A stretch of 24,261 nt of DNA, from positions 1-24,261 of the IMG/VR virus record IMGVR_UViG_3300045999_003435, one strand, 5' to 3'. The DNA comes from a virus. The translations under genes were made by a program, and so were the position numbers. The stretch's first letter is position 1; each line of letters opens with the position of its first letter. Below the pieces are notes generated by a model. It was not told the origin of the DNA. It saw only the letters and a program-made list of their open reading frames with translations, and made no database searches. Below, in pieces: positions 15,906 to 21,583 of the stretch.

Positions 15906-15927
15906 TGTCAAGTGGATCGCGGGGGAG
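15880..15927. promoter_or_regulatory. Long inverted repeat over the early promoter and the next gene's ribosome site
   Basis: The arms CTCCCCCGTGATC (15880-15892) and GATCGCGGGGGAG (15915-15927) are reverse complements with a single mismatch, which would be a G-U pair in RNA. The centre is 22 bases. A second dyad, GTTGAC (15875-15880) with GTCAAC (15894-15899), is nested in it and overlaps the promoter. As DNA this looks like a two-part operator. In a read-through late transcript it would fold and hide the GGGGGAGGA ribosome site of the gene at 15934. There is no U-run, so it is not a standard terminator. Confidence 0.55.
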
Positions 15928-15933
15928 GAAAAC

Positions 15934-16035
15934 ATGGAACCCTTTAGTATCGCAGTTGTAGCTTTCTTTGTGCTGCCAGTTGTGTTTTTGGGTCTTGTTG
16001 CTCTCTGCGCGATGTTCGACGGAGAGGACGAATGA
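15934..16035 (+). CDS. 33-aa single-pass membrane peptide
   Basis: The short gene encodes MEPFSIAVVAFFVLPVVFLG, then LVALCAM and an acidic end FDGEDE, so nearly the whole peptide is one membrane helix. GGGGGAGGA lies 5 bases upstream of the ATG, the strongest ribosome site of the early region. It is the first gene after the predicted early promoter and overlaps the next gene as ATGA. Its function is unknown. Early single-pass peptides in phages often alter the host membrane or exclude other phages, but nothing in the sequence shows this. Confidence 0.65.
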   Translation: MEPFSIAVVAFFVLPVVFLGLVALCAMFDGEDE

Positions 16036-16229
16036 ACCCGATAAACCTCATAACAAACGACGACGGAACCTACACGCTTGAGTATTTTGGCCGTGTCGTC
16101 GGCTACATCAAGCGCTCATTGGATTTCACAGGAAGCTCCATCTTCAGGGCAGTCAGTGTGCAAGGTGGCCTATGCTACGCAAGCACGCTCGAAGACGCAC
16201 GCTCTGGCTTGCTGGAGATGTCGCGATGA
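16032..16229 (+). CDS. Early 65-aa protein of unknown function
   Basis: This is a small soluble protein of mostly beta strands: 'LITNDDGTYTLEYFGRVVGY', 'GSSIFRAVSVQGGLCYASTL', then a short helix 'EDARSGLLEM'. I do not recognise the family. The ATG overlaps the preceding stop (ATGA), and its own stop overlaps the next ATG the same way, giving strong evidence that it is translated within the early operon. Confidence 0.6.
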   Translation: MNPINLITNDDGTYTLEYFGRVVGYIKRSLDFTGSSIFRAVSVQGGLCYASTLEDARSGLLEMSR

Positions 16230-16495
16230 ATGGATACCTCACCGCCGGGCTTCGTGGCTTCAAGGTTCGCGAGGCTGTGACTCCAATCCTTGAGAAGAGT
16301 GGCGTACCGTGGTCTGTCATCACTGGACCAAGGCGCTTTCCTCACATCGTCTCAGTAAGGCATGAAATCTTTGTTGTTCTGCGCGAGCTTGGGTTTTCAT
16401 ACACAAAAATCGGCATGATCTGCAACCGTGAGCATACAACCGTAATTCACGGAGTTAGACGTTACATGGAGAGAGTGAATGAACAATATAGCTGA
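16226..16495 (+). CDS. Stand-alone DnaA domain IV-like DNA-binding protein
   Basis: This is an 89-aa protein. From about residue 36 it matches the C-terminal DNA-binding domain of DnaA: 'RRFPHIVSVRHEIFVVLREL', 'GFSYTKIGMICNREHTTVIH' and 'GVRRYMERV'. The 'REHTTVIHGVR' segment (68-78) is the DnaA signature helix-turn-helix (consensus DHTTVLHA), which reads the DnaA box. The ATPase and other DnaA domains are absent. The longer reading from 16172 overlaps the previous gene, whereas the ATG at 16226 gives an ATGA junction. It could compete with host DnaA at oriC or at promoters, or mark a phage origin. Both are inference. Confidence 0.85.
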   Translation: MNGYLTAGLRGFKVREAVTPILEKSGVPWSVITGPRRFPHIVSVRHEIFVVLRELGFSYTKIGMICNREHTTVIHGVRRYMERVNEQYS

Positions 16496-16757
16496 CACGT
16501 TGGATGAGCGCGAAGAGGAGTACGGAAGGTACGCAGACCTCTCCCACCTTCTTGAGTCTATCATTGAGGCATATACCTGCTCTAAAAACTGGGTGAACAT
16601 GGAACCCTATCAAAGAGTAGCGCTCTACATGGATGCAATGAAGACAGCTCGCATCCTGAACGGCAACCCGGACAACATCGACTCTTGGCATGACAAGGCT
16701 GGCTATTCGGAGCTGGTTGTAAAAGAACTGAAGTGGAGAAGAGACCATGACAAATAA
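16479..16757 (+). CDS. DUF6378-type phage protein
   Basis: This is a 92-aa helical protein. 'ADTLDEREEEYGRYADLSHL' and 'YQRVALYMDAMKTARILNGN' followed by 'PDNIDSWHDKAGYSELV' match the small family I know as DUF6378, common in early regions of phages. The conserved 'K.ARILNG.P...DSWxDxAGY' block resembles the metal-binding helices of MazG-like nucleotide pyrophosphohydrolases, but full catalytic E-x-x-E motifs are not evident. A nucleotide-pool role is therefore only possible. GGAGAG precedes the ATG, and it overlaps the DnaA-like gene by 17 bases. Confidence 0.75.
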   Translation: MNNIADTLDEREEEYGRYADLSHLLESIIEAYTCSKNWVNMEPYQRVALYMDAMKTARILNGNPDNIDSWHDKAGYSELVVKELKWRRDHDK

Positions 16758-17025
16758 TCAGATCAGAACCATCGTCGAGCGCATCGAGAAGATGGAAGAA
16801 GAGAAACTGGCGATTACCACAGACATCAGCGAAATCTACAAAGAGGCCAAAGCAAACGGCTTCGATGCGAAAATTATCAAGAAGATTGTCGCTATGCGGA
16901 AGAAGGACGCCAACAAGCTGGCAGAGGAGCAAGCGATCATGGATGTGTATATGGCGGCTCTGGGTATGCTTGCAGATACTCCGCTGGGGATGGCCTCAAT
17001 GGATAGAGCAAGGATGGGCGAATGA
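16747..17025 (+). CDS. gapR: GapR-family (DUF2312) nucleoid-associated protein
   Basis: This is a 92-aa protein matching GapR over its full length: 'IRTIVERIEKMEEEKLAITT', 'DISEIYKEAKANGFDAKIIK', 'KIVAMRKKDANKLAEEQAIM', then 'DVYMAALGM'. Caulobacter GapR is about 89 aa. It forms a clamp-like coiled-coil tetramer on overtwisted AT-rich DNA ahead of replication forks and RNA polymerase, and assists topoisomerases. The family is essentially confined to alphaproteobacteria and their mobile elements. A phage copy could support phage replication or displace the host protein. It overlaps its upstream neighbour by 11 bases and the next gene by 4. Confidence 0.9.
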   Translation: MTNNQIRTIVERIEKMEEEKLAITTDISEIYKEAKANGFDAKIIKKIVAMRKKDANKLAEEQAIMDVYMAALGMLADTPLGMASMDRARMGE

Positions 17026-17555
17026 GGGCTGCAACGGCTGCTCTTCTGGTGTTTGCGCTTCCAGCGCAGGCATCAGAGACGGCAGCCGAGTTCTTCGCCA
17101 AGGATAGGGGTCTAGCGCATGCAAAGACAGAAGCAGAAGCCAAGCCGGGTCCGGCCTCTCAAAGCAAAGCGAAAGAAGTTATCGCCCGTGAAGTTGAAAA
17201 AACGCTCGGTGCGCAATGGGTTTCCGTTGCTTTCGACCAAGCGAGGCGGGAATCGAACTTTCGCCCAAACGCCATCGGCGTCAAGCTTGGCAAAAGGCAT
17301 GGGCATCAGCGAGCGGTTGGCATCTTCCAAGTACTTCCATCCACTGCTCGGGGCTTGGGGTTTGATCCTCGTCGGCTTACTGATCTGGACTATGGGGTGA
17401 AGGTTGGCGTTGCTTATATGGGTGAGTGCATCAAGGCTGGAGTCAAAACATCAAGCCAAATGAACTCATGCTTTCTTTATGGCTATCATGGTTGGGGAAG
17501 AGCAAATGCGAAAAAGCGTAATCATCTGCAACGATCTGCACGACATTCTGGCTAG
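17022..17555 (+). CDS. Exported lytic transglycosylase (SLT domain) in the early operon
   Basis: This is a 177-aa protein with a signal peptide (residues 1-17, MRAATAALLVFALPAQA, probable cleavage after A17). A charged linker follows, then an SLT domain from about residue 60: catalytic E77 in 'ARRESNFRPNAIG', 'RAVGIFQVLPSTARGLGFDP' with the G-I-F-Q motif (100-103), and 'DLDYGVKVGVAYMGECI'. It should cleave peptidoglycan in the periplasm with formation of anhydro-muramic acid. The end 'FLYGYHGWGRA' is the normal domain end, followed by a short basic tail. An early, exported cell-wall enzyme is unusual, because the lysis genes are late. It overlaps the next gene by about 50 bases. Confidence 0.85.
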   Translation: MRAATAALLVFALPAQASETAAEFFAKDRGLAHAKTEAEAKPGPASQSKAKEVIAREVEKTLGAQWVSVAFDQARRESNFRPNAIGVKLGKRHGHQRAVGIFQVLPSTARGLGFDPRRLTDLDYGVKVGVAYMGECIKAGVKTSSQMNSCFLYGYHGWGRANAKKRNHLQRSARHSG

Positions 17556-17835
17556 GTCAGCACTGCCGGACATTCTTGTCCCTAGAGACTTAGCGCACGA
17601 TGCGCTCCAGCAGATCATCCACACGCGCAAGCGCATTTTGGAGCTGGAAGACGCACTGGATGTCGCACGGGAAGACAGGAAGCGAGACCGTATCTATCAC
17701 TTGGAGACATTTGGCAGGATGACGCGGGTGCTGAAGCAATACGCCTGTGAATGCTCTGAGGAGTGCGAAGAGAAGCCAGAGGACGCATCTTATTGTGGCT
17801 GGGCAGCAAAGCAGGCGATGGAGGGGAAGGTATGA
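17506..17835 (+). CDS. Early 109-aa protein with coiled coil and Cys-rich end
   Basis: I do not recognise the family. The N-terminus 'MRKSVIICNDLHDILARSAL' is followed by a helical 'IHTRKRILELEDALDVARED' coiled coil. Near the end comes 'QYACECSEECEEKPEDASYC' with five cysteines that could bind a metal. The ATG at 17506 follows GGGGAAG at proper distance; earlier in-frame ATGs at 17479 and 17488 lie deeper in the transglycosylase gene. The stop overlaps the next ATG (ATGA). Confidence 0.6.
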   Translation: MRKSVIICNDLHDILARSALPDILVPRDLAHDALQQIIHTRKRILELEDALDVAREDRKRDRIYHLETFGRMTRVLKQYACECSEECEEKPEDASYCGWAAKQAMEGKV

Positions 17836-18068
17836 CTTTCGAACCATCAGGGACATTACCCGGCAGAGAAAACAGGAAGCTGCGGCAGCGGGTGCATGAG
17901 TTAGAGCAGGACTTGAAACGTGTCAGGATCGTGATGAGGGACGCAGCCATTGAGGCTTCCGACATCACAGACTTTATCAAGCGTGGCATGACAGAAAGGG
18001 CGGGACACTATGCAGGAGCATTGCAGCGAAAGCTCGACGTTGAACGATCAAGTGGCCCCAGCATCTAG
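17832..18068 (+). CDS. Early 78-aa coiled-coil protein
   Basis: This is a small, highly charged protein. Residues 10-45 ('NRKLRQRVHELEQDLKRVRI') form a predicted coiled coil, followed by 'EASDITDFIKRGMTERAGHY'. No family is recognised. It begins in an ATGA overlap. Its last 59 bases are shared with the next gene in another frame. It may pair with the coiled-coil protein immediately upstream, but that is speculation from composition. Confidence 0.55.
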   Translation: MTFEPSGTLPGRENRKLRQRVHELEQDLKRVRIVMRDAAIEASDITDFIKRGMTERAGHYAGALQRKLDVERSSGPSI

Positions 18069-18327
18069 GCATCAAGGCTCTCCGATTAAGGACGAGCTGG
18101 GGAAAAGGTTTGGTCGGCTAACTGTTGTTCAGCGAATTTATCAGAAGCGAAAGCTGACGCAGCGATGCAGGGCGATATGGGAATGCAGGTGCGATTGTGG
18201 GGCTGAGATAAAAGTGTCCGGCAACCTGTTGCGCAAGGGCGTCTTCAAAGAGTGCGCAACATGCGCAGCAGTTTGGGAGAAGGTTAGTGAGCGAGCGAAA
18301 CAAGGAAATCATCAGACTATGGAATGA
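18010..18327 (+). CDS. Small zinc-ribbon-like phage protein
   Basis: This is a 105-aa protein. The core 'LGKRFGRLTVVQRI' followed by 'WECRCDCGAEIKVSGNLLRK' and 'ECATC' is a pattern found in many phage proteins, alone or next to HNH and AP2-like domains. It normally reads 'GKRFGRLTV...W.C.CDCG....V....L..G...SCGC'. C59, C61, C63, C82 and C85 probably bind zinc, suggesting nucleic-acid contact. The ATG at 18010 lies 59 bases inside the previous gene and has GGCGGGA upstream; TTG 18040 or GTG 18052 are possible later starts. Confidence 0.65.
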   Translation: MQEHCSESSTLNDQVAPASRHQGSPIKDELGKRFGRLTVVQRIYQKRKLTQRCRAIWECRCDCGAEIKVSGNLLRKGVFKECATCAAVWEKVSERAKQGNHQTME

Positions 18328-18808
18328 AGAGAAGAGCGCTAAGGAAGTTGCAGGTGTTATCGGTGTTACCAAGAACGTGGTCATATCCGTTATCACGAAG
18401 GCCAGAGACAAGGGTCTCATCACAAGGGCGAAGCTACCAAGCAACAGGTCTCGCGGAGCGTTTGGTCAGGCCATCCTTCGTAACAAGAAGCGGGTGGTGG
18501 AGAAGAAGGCAACGGCCATGCCGAAGCTGTTCGTTGCAGACAAAGAGAAAGAAGACGCTGTTGCTATCGGTGTGTCCTTTCTTGAGCTTAACCATGATGG
18601 GTGCAGGTATCCAACAAGCCGGTTCGAGGGGCAGCATTACTTCTGCGGCGAACCAAAGCGAGACACGAAGACCAGCTATTGCGAGCTACATCATGCGCTT
18701 TGCTGGCACGAGAAGAAAAGGCTTACGCCTTCGGAGATGTTGAAATTGAAGACCATGTATGCCAAGCGCGCATGGATGCAAAGCAGGGGGAAGCAGAATG
18801 AGCGATGA
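18287..18808 (+). CDS. gcrA: GcrA-family cell-cycle transcription regulator
   Basis: This is a 173-aa protein. The N-terminal helix-turn-helix 'RNKEIIRLWNEEKSAKEVAG' and 'VIGVTKNVVISVITKARDKG' has GcrA layout (W-x-E, A-x-x-x-G-V-T-x-N-x-V). The C-terminal part 'HDGCRYPTSRFEGQHYFCGE' and 'SYCELHHALCWHEKK' matches the conserved C..YP....FCG.P...YC..H region that contacts sigma70 in GcrA. In Caulobacter GcrA rides on RNA polymerase and activates promoters with methylated GANTC sites. The phage protein could redirect this activity. Translation starts at GTG 18287, 6 bases after GGAGAAGG; this start places the HTH at the usual distance. It overlaps the previous gene by 41 bases. Confidence 0.85.
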   Translation: MSERNKEIIRLWNEEKSAKEVAGVIGVTKNVVISVITKARDKGLITRAKLPSNRSRGAFGQAILRNKKRVVEKKATAMPKLFVADKEKEDAVAIGVSFLELNHDGCRYPTSRFEGQHYFCGEPKRDTKTSYCELHHALCWHEKKRLTPSEMLKLKTMYAKRAWMQSRGKQNER

Positions 18809-18839
18809 TCTTGTGAAGCGGATACAGGCAGGGAGCTAA
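18798..18839 (+). CDS. 13-codon mini-ORF after gcrA, possible gene remnant
   Basis: The ATG at 18798, 6-7 bases after the strong ribosome site GGGGGAAG, opens a frame for MSDDLVKRIQAGS and then a stop. 'MSDDLVKRLR...' is a common beginning of a small early phage protein family, so this may be a remnant cut short by a stop codon, or a leader peptide coupling gcrA to the next gene. It overlaps the end of gcrA by 11 bases. Confidence 0.35.
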   Translation: MSDDLVKRIQAGS

Positions 18840-18843
18840 GACT

Positions 18844-19086
18844 ATGGGAAAAAAGAAGGGGATTAATCTTTGGACGCCGGAGGAGGACAAGCACGTCGAG
18901 GAAAACTACACCGGATATGCTTCTATTCCGATTATTGCAAAAACGCTGGCGCGCACTGAGAAGTCTGTTGCGAGCAGGATTGCGATCACAATAAGCGGCA
19001 CTGGGGGACGTAGGATGGAGGAAGAGAAACAAGCCTGCATCCTTCACAGCCTCGACCTTTTGAGATCAGGCGGGCGGTACAAATAG
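18844..19086 (+). CDS. Myb/SANT-like small DNA-binding protein
   Basis: This is an 80-aa protein. Residues 8-48 resemble a single Myb/SANT-type three-helix unit, 'LWTPEEDKHVEENYTGYASI' and 'PIIAKTLARTEKSVASRIAI', with the first Trp of the motif and a recognition helix rich in Arg/Lys/Ser. Similar 'W..EED..L...Y....I..IA..L.RT..SV..R' proteins occur in phage early regions. DNA binding is inferred; the target is unknown. A second, acidic helix follows (MEEEKQACILHSLDLLRSGG). An 85-base gap follows the stop. Confidence 0.65.
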   Translation: MGKKKGINLWTPEEDKHVEENYTGYASIPIIAKTLARTEKSVASRIAITISGTGGRRMEEEKQACILHSLDLLRSGGRYK

Positions 19087-19171
19087 TTGTCTACAAGCGC
19101 GATGTATTCAACGGATTGTATCAATCTAGTTTAGCTGCCAATAGTAATTGACGACACAAGAAAGGGACAAC
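19087..19171 (+). promoter_or_regulatory. Intergenic gap with a GATTG-TAT-CAATC palindrome
   Basis: The 85-base gap between the Myb-like gene and the nuclease gene is AT-rich and has a perfect 13-bp dyad, GATTGTATCAATC, at 19114-19126. This size suits a small repressor such as the Cro-like protein encoded nearby. I could not fit convincing -35/-10 boxes (TTGTCT at 19087 has no partner at proper distance), so a promoter is possible but not shown. AAAGGG at about 19161-19166 serves the ATG at 19172. Confidence 0.35.
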
Positions 19172-19981
19172 ATGAGAAACGAGCGGATCGAAGACCTGTT
19201 GGCAAGCGACTACCACAAGATCGAGGCTCTATCGGCTTCTGGTGCGAAGTCTCTACTGCGTTCCCCGGCTCACTATTTAGCTATGAAGGAAACATTCAAA
19301 GAGCCGACCCCGGCTATGCGTTTGGGGACGGCTGTTCACACGATGATCTTAGAGCCGGAGAAATTCGAGGAAGAGATCGCCGTGATGCCGAAGTTCGACA
19401 AGCGCACTAACTTGGGCAAGAAGGCAATCGAAGAATGGAGCGAGGAGCAGACAGGCAAATGCATCATCGACCACTACCAGCACGAACGCGCAAAGCAGAT
19501 CGCTGAAAGCGTTTGGTCACATCCTTTCTTCAAGGAGCGGGTGAATGGTGGGCGATCTGAGTCAACGCTTCTCTGGGAACAGTACGGAGTCCAGTGCAAA
19601 GCACGTTTGGACTATTGCAAAGATCAGACGATCTTCGACGTGAAGACTTGTCAGGACGCCTCGCCAGAGGGGTTCGCAAAGCAAATCGCCAACTTCCAAT
19701 ACCACGTACAGGCCGCTCATTACTCGATGGGCTTCCGTCGCGTCACAGGGGATAAGCTGGAGCGGTTCGTCTTCATTGCTGTTGAATCTGACTTTCCGCA
19801 CATGGTTGGAATTTACACGCTCGACCGCAATTCGCTTTATGCCGGGCAGATGAAAATGGAGACGGCAGCCAAAGCATACAAGCACGTCTTGGATGGGTCT
19901 GCGGATCGGAACTATTCAAGCAAGGTCGTTGAACTAAGCGTTCCTAATTGGGCAATGCCTGAACCTTTTGCGAGGGGGTAA
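19172..19981 (+). CDS. RecE/exonuclease VIII-like PD-(D/E)XK nuclease
   Basis: This 269-aa protein is predicted to degrade one strand of double-stranded ends for recombination. Motifs in order: 'ASGAKSLLRSPAHYLAMKET' at the N-terminus, 'MRLGTAVHTMILEPEKFEEE' with H56, 'CKARLDYCKDQTIFDVKTCQ' with D147, D156 and K158 as the D-x(n)-D-x-K metal site, and 'QYHVQAAHYSMGF' with the Q-x3-Y motif. This is the family pattern of phage RecE-type nucleases. No annealing protein (RecT/Beta) is visible beside it. The start is ATG 19172 with AAAGGG upstream; TTG 19148 is less likely. The next gene begins one base after its stop. Confidence 0.85.
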   Translation: MRNERIEDLLASDYHKIEALSASGAKSLLRSPAHYLAMKETFKEPTPAMRLGTAVHTMILEPEKFEEEIAVMPKFDKRTNLGKKAIEEWSEEQTGKCIIDHYQHERAKQIAESVWSHPFFKERVNGGRSESTLLWEQYGVQCKARLDYCKDQTIFDVKTCQDASPEGFAKQIANFQYHVQAAHYSMGFRRVTGDKLERFVFIAVESDFPHMVGIYTLDRNSLYAGQMKMETAAKAYKHVLDGSADRNYSSKVVELSVPNWAMPEPFARG

Positions 19982-19982
19982 G

Positions 19983-20192
19983 ATGAAAGAAAAGGAGATA
20001 CTGAAGCTTCTTGAGAAGCGTAGGCTTGAGCATGGGATTTCTAAGCGTGAGTTCTCTACCCGTGCAAAGCTGTCGCATGCTACCTACGCCTCGCTGTTCA
20101 AGCCCAAACACGAGATGAGCCTGCGCGTTGCATCTGCAATGCTGCAAAGCGTCGGGGCCAGATTGGAAATAGTAGATGATACTAGCAATTGA
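19983..20192 (+). CDS. Cro/XRE-type small helix-turn-helix protein
   Basis: This is a 69-aa protein that is essentially one HTH domain: 'KLLEKRRLEHGISKREFSTR', 'AKLSHATYASLFKPKHEMSL' and 'RVASAMLQSVGARLEIVDD'. The layout (SxxEFSxxAxLSxATYxxL, helix 2 to helix 3) fits XRE/Cro-like regulators. GGGGGTAAG lies just upstream of the ATG at 19983. It sits between the recombination nuclease and the resolvase and overlaps the latter by 17 bases. It may control the early operon, possibly through the nearby palindrome at 19114; this is inference. Confidence 0.7.
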   Translation: MKEKEILKLLEKRRLEHGISKREFSTRAKLSHATYASLFKPKHEMSLRVASAMLQSVGARLEIVDDTSN

Positions 20193-20643
20193 TCCCGGAG
20201 CTAAGGGCGCGCTGGCGTTCTTTAATCCTGCAACTGGTGCTTTGGAGTTGGTGGACACACCGACCGTTGAAGTGAAGCGTGGGGCGAAGACAAAGAACGA
20301 GATCAGCGCGCAGATGCTTGCTGGGATTATCAGGGCTCGGTCGCCGTCTGAGGCGGTTGTGGAGAAGGTTGGAGCAATGCCGGGCCAAGGTGTCTCAAGC
20401 ATGTTTCAATTTGGGCGTGGCGTTGGGATGATCGAAGGCGTGCTTGCTGCTTTGGAAGTCCCGGTAACATATGTGGCACCACAGAAATGGCAACGGGATG
20501 TAGGTGCAAGGGCGGGGAAGGATGGAAACCGGCAGCGTGCTGCTGAATTATTCCCGGCTTATGCGCAGAGCTTCGCGAGAGCGAAAGACGACGGGCGGGC
20601 TGATGCTGCGCTCATGGCTTGGTGGAGGGCGGCAAATGGATAA
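20176..20643 (+). CDS. RuvC-like Holliday junction resolvase
   Basis: This is a 155-aa RNase H-fold nuclease that should resolve branched DNA before packaging. Acidic active-site positions are visible: D6 in 'MILAIDPGAKGALAFF', E63 in 'EAVVEKVGAMPGQGVSS', and the C-terminal pair around D139/D143 in 'ARAKDDGRADAALMAWW'. The 'SMFQFGRGVGMIEGVLAALE' segment is typical of phage RuvC-like proteins. Length is close to E. coli RuvC (173 aa). The start is ATG 20176, inside the end of the HTH gene; the stop overlaps the next gene by 8 bases. Confidence 0.85.
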   Translation: MILAIDPGAKGALAFFNPATGALELVDTPTVEVKRGAKTKNEISAQMLAGIIRARSPSEAVVEKVGAMPGQGVSSMFQFGRGVGMIEGVLAALEVPVTYVAPQKWQRDVGARAGKDGNRQRAAELFPAYAQSFARAKDDGRADAALMAWWRAANG

Positions 20644-20875
20644 TGAGTATTCTATGGTGAAGCCGGAGTCGGTTGATCTGGCTTATGAAATCCTGAACCA
20701 GTTTCAAGGGGCTGATGCTGCTGTCGTCTTCCCCGCACTGGTTGTCATCGTGACGGAGTTAATCGCGCAGACCTGCACGGATCGGGCAGAGGCGAAGCTC
20801 GTTGCGCTCGGAATTTTTGAATCGGTAGCTGAGAGCCTGAAGCACTCGGAAGAGTTAGGCCCGCTGTCCAACTAA
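20636..20875 (+). CDS. Early 79-aa helical protein of unknown function
   Basis: This is an acidic, mostly helical protein: 'VDLAYEILNQFQGADAAVVF', 'PALVVIVTELIAQTCTDRAE', 'AKLVALGIFESVAESLKHSE'. The amphipathic pattern, with a hydrophobic stretch 'AAVVFPALVVIVTELIA' too short and polar-flanked to be certain as a membrane segment, suggests a small helical bundle. I do not recognise a family. The ATG at 20636 overlaps the resolvase stop. A 47-base gap with a small hairpin follows. Confidence 0.6.
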   Translation: MDNEYSMVKPESVDLAYEILNQFQGADAAVVFPALVVIVTELIAQTCTDRAEAKLVALGIFESVAESLKHSEELGPLSN

Positions 20876-20881
20876 TCCCAG

Positions 20882-20898
20882 CCTTGGGGGTTCCAAGG
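20882..20898 (+). other. Small 6-bp hairpin before the SSB-like gene
   Basis: CCTTGG (20882-20887) and CCAAGG (20893-20898) can pair around a GGGTT loop, a few bases after the stop at 20875. There is no T-run, so it is not a classical terminator. It might mark an RNA-processing site or be chance. Confidence 0.3.
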
Positions 20899-20922
20899 TA
20901 TAACAAGCGAAAGAGTAAGAAC

Positions 20923-21540
20923 ATGGCACTTGGTTTGAAGTTCGACACGTCCGGCACTGGTCGCAAGTATATTCCCTTCGTCAAGTTCGACGCGAAGTCG
21001 GGAGACATGCTGATCGTCAACAGCACCCCGCAGTCAGACGGAACATGGGAGAAGTCAGAGGTTGAACTAAAGCTTCCGACTCATGCGATCTGTGATCTGG
21101 CAAACATCGAGATCGGCTGGATTGGGTTCATCGACGGCAAGTTCGACAACGTGATGGCTAAGGCCGGTGAGAAGATGCCAGCCTGCCCCAGCTCAGAGCA
21201 TAAGCAAGGCGTTCGCCTGCGCATGTTCTTCAAAGAGCATGGCCTGCGCGAGTTCATGCACACGTCGAAGAATGTCCTGCGCGTCATTGACGCAATCCAC
21301 ACGCAGGCAGAGGGAGAGCAGGCAGCCAACCCCGGCAAGGTTCCGGTCGTCTCGATTAGCGGCACCGAAACCATCAAGATGCAGACCAAGCAAGGCGAGC
21401 TTCGCTTCAAGGTTCCGGTTATGGAGATCGTGAAGTGGGTGGAGATGCCAGCCGAAATGAAGGAAGCGGCGTCTGGAGCTGAGCCTGCAAAGCCTACGAC
21501 TGCGGCGAAGCCTGTAGCGGAGCTTGACGACGACTTTTAA
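20923..21540 (+). CDS. SSB-like single-stranded DNA-binding protein
   Basis: This is a 205-aa protein. The N-terminal part ('MALGLKFDTSGTGRKYIPFV', 'KFDAKSGDM') and the following strands are typical of a phage family placed just before primase-helicase genes and thought to be single-strand binding proteins. The C-terminus is a disordered Ala/Pro linker ending in an acidic tip with terminal aromatic residue, AELDDDF, as in SSBs and T7 gp2.5. It would coat single-stranded DNA at phage forks. The OB-fold itself cannot be proven by eye. The start is ATG 20923; a TTG at 20884 would add 13 unconserved residues. Confidence 0.65.
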   Translation: MALGLKFDTSGTGRKYIPFVKFDAKSGDMLIVNSTPQSDGTWEKSEVELKLPTHAICDLANIEIGWIGFIDGKFDNVMAKAGEKMPACPSSEHKQGVRLRMFFKEHGLREFMHTSKNVLRVIDAIHTQAEGEQAANPGKVPVVSISGTETIKMQTKQGELRFKVPVMEIVKWVEMPAEMKEAASGAEPAKPTTAAKPVAELDDDF

Positions 21541-21548
21541 TAAAAAAC

Positions 21549-21583
21549 GGGGGCGATGGGCGGGAGAGCTCACCATCGCCCCC
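21549..21583 (-). terminator. 11-bp GC-rich hairpin with T-run in the minus direction
   Basis: GGGGGCGATGG (21549-21559) pairs perfectly with 21573-21583 around a 13-base loop. On the minus strand the stem is followed by GTTTTTTATTA, a proper intrinsic terminator for leftward transcripts. On the plus strand no T-run follows; there is only another small hairpin (CCTGC-CGC-GCAGG, 21582-21594), so rightward transcription could be slowed but not cleanly ended. It lies between the SSB-like and primase-helicase genes. Confidence 0.7.

Noticed and set aside
20504-20635. Upstream extension of the 79-aa gene at 20636
   Set aside because: The frame is open back to 20504 but overlaps the catalytic end of the RuvC-like gene in another frame; the ATG at 20636 fits the usual short overlap.
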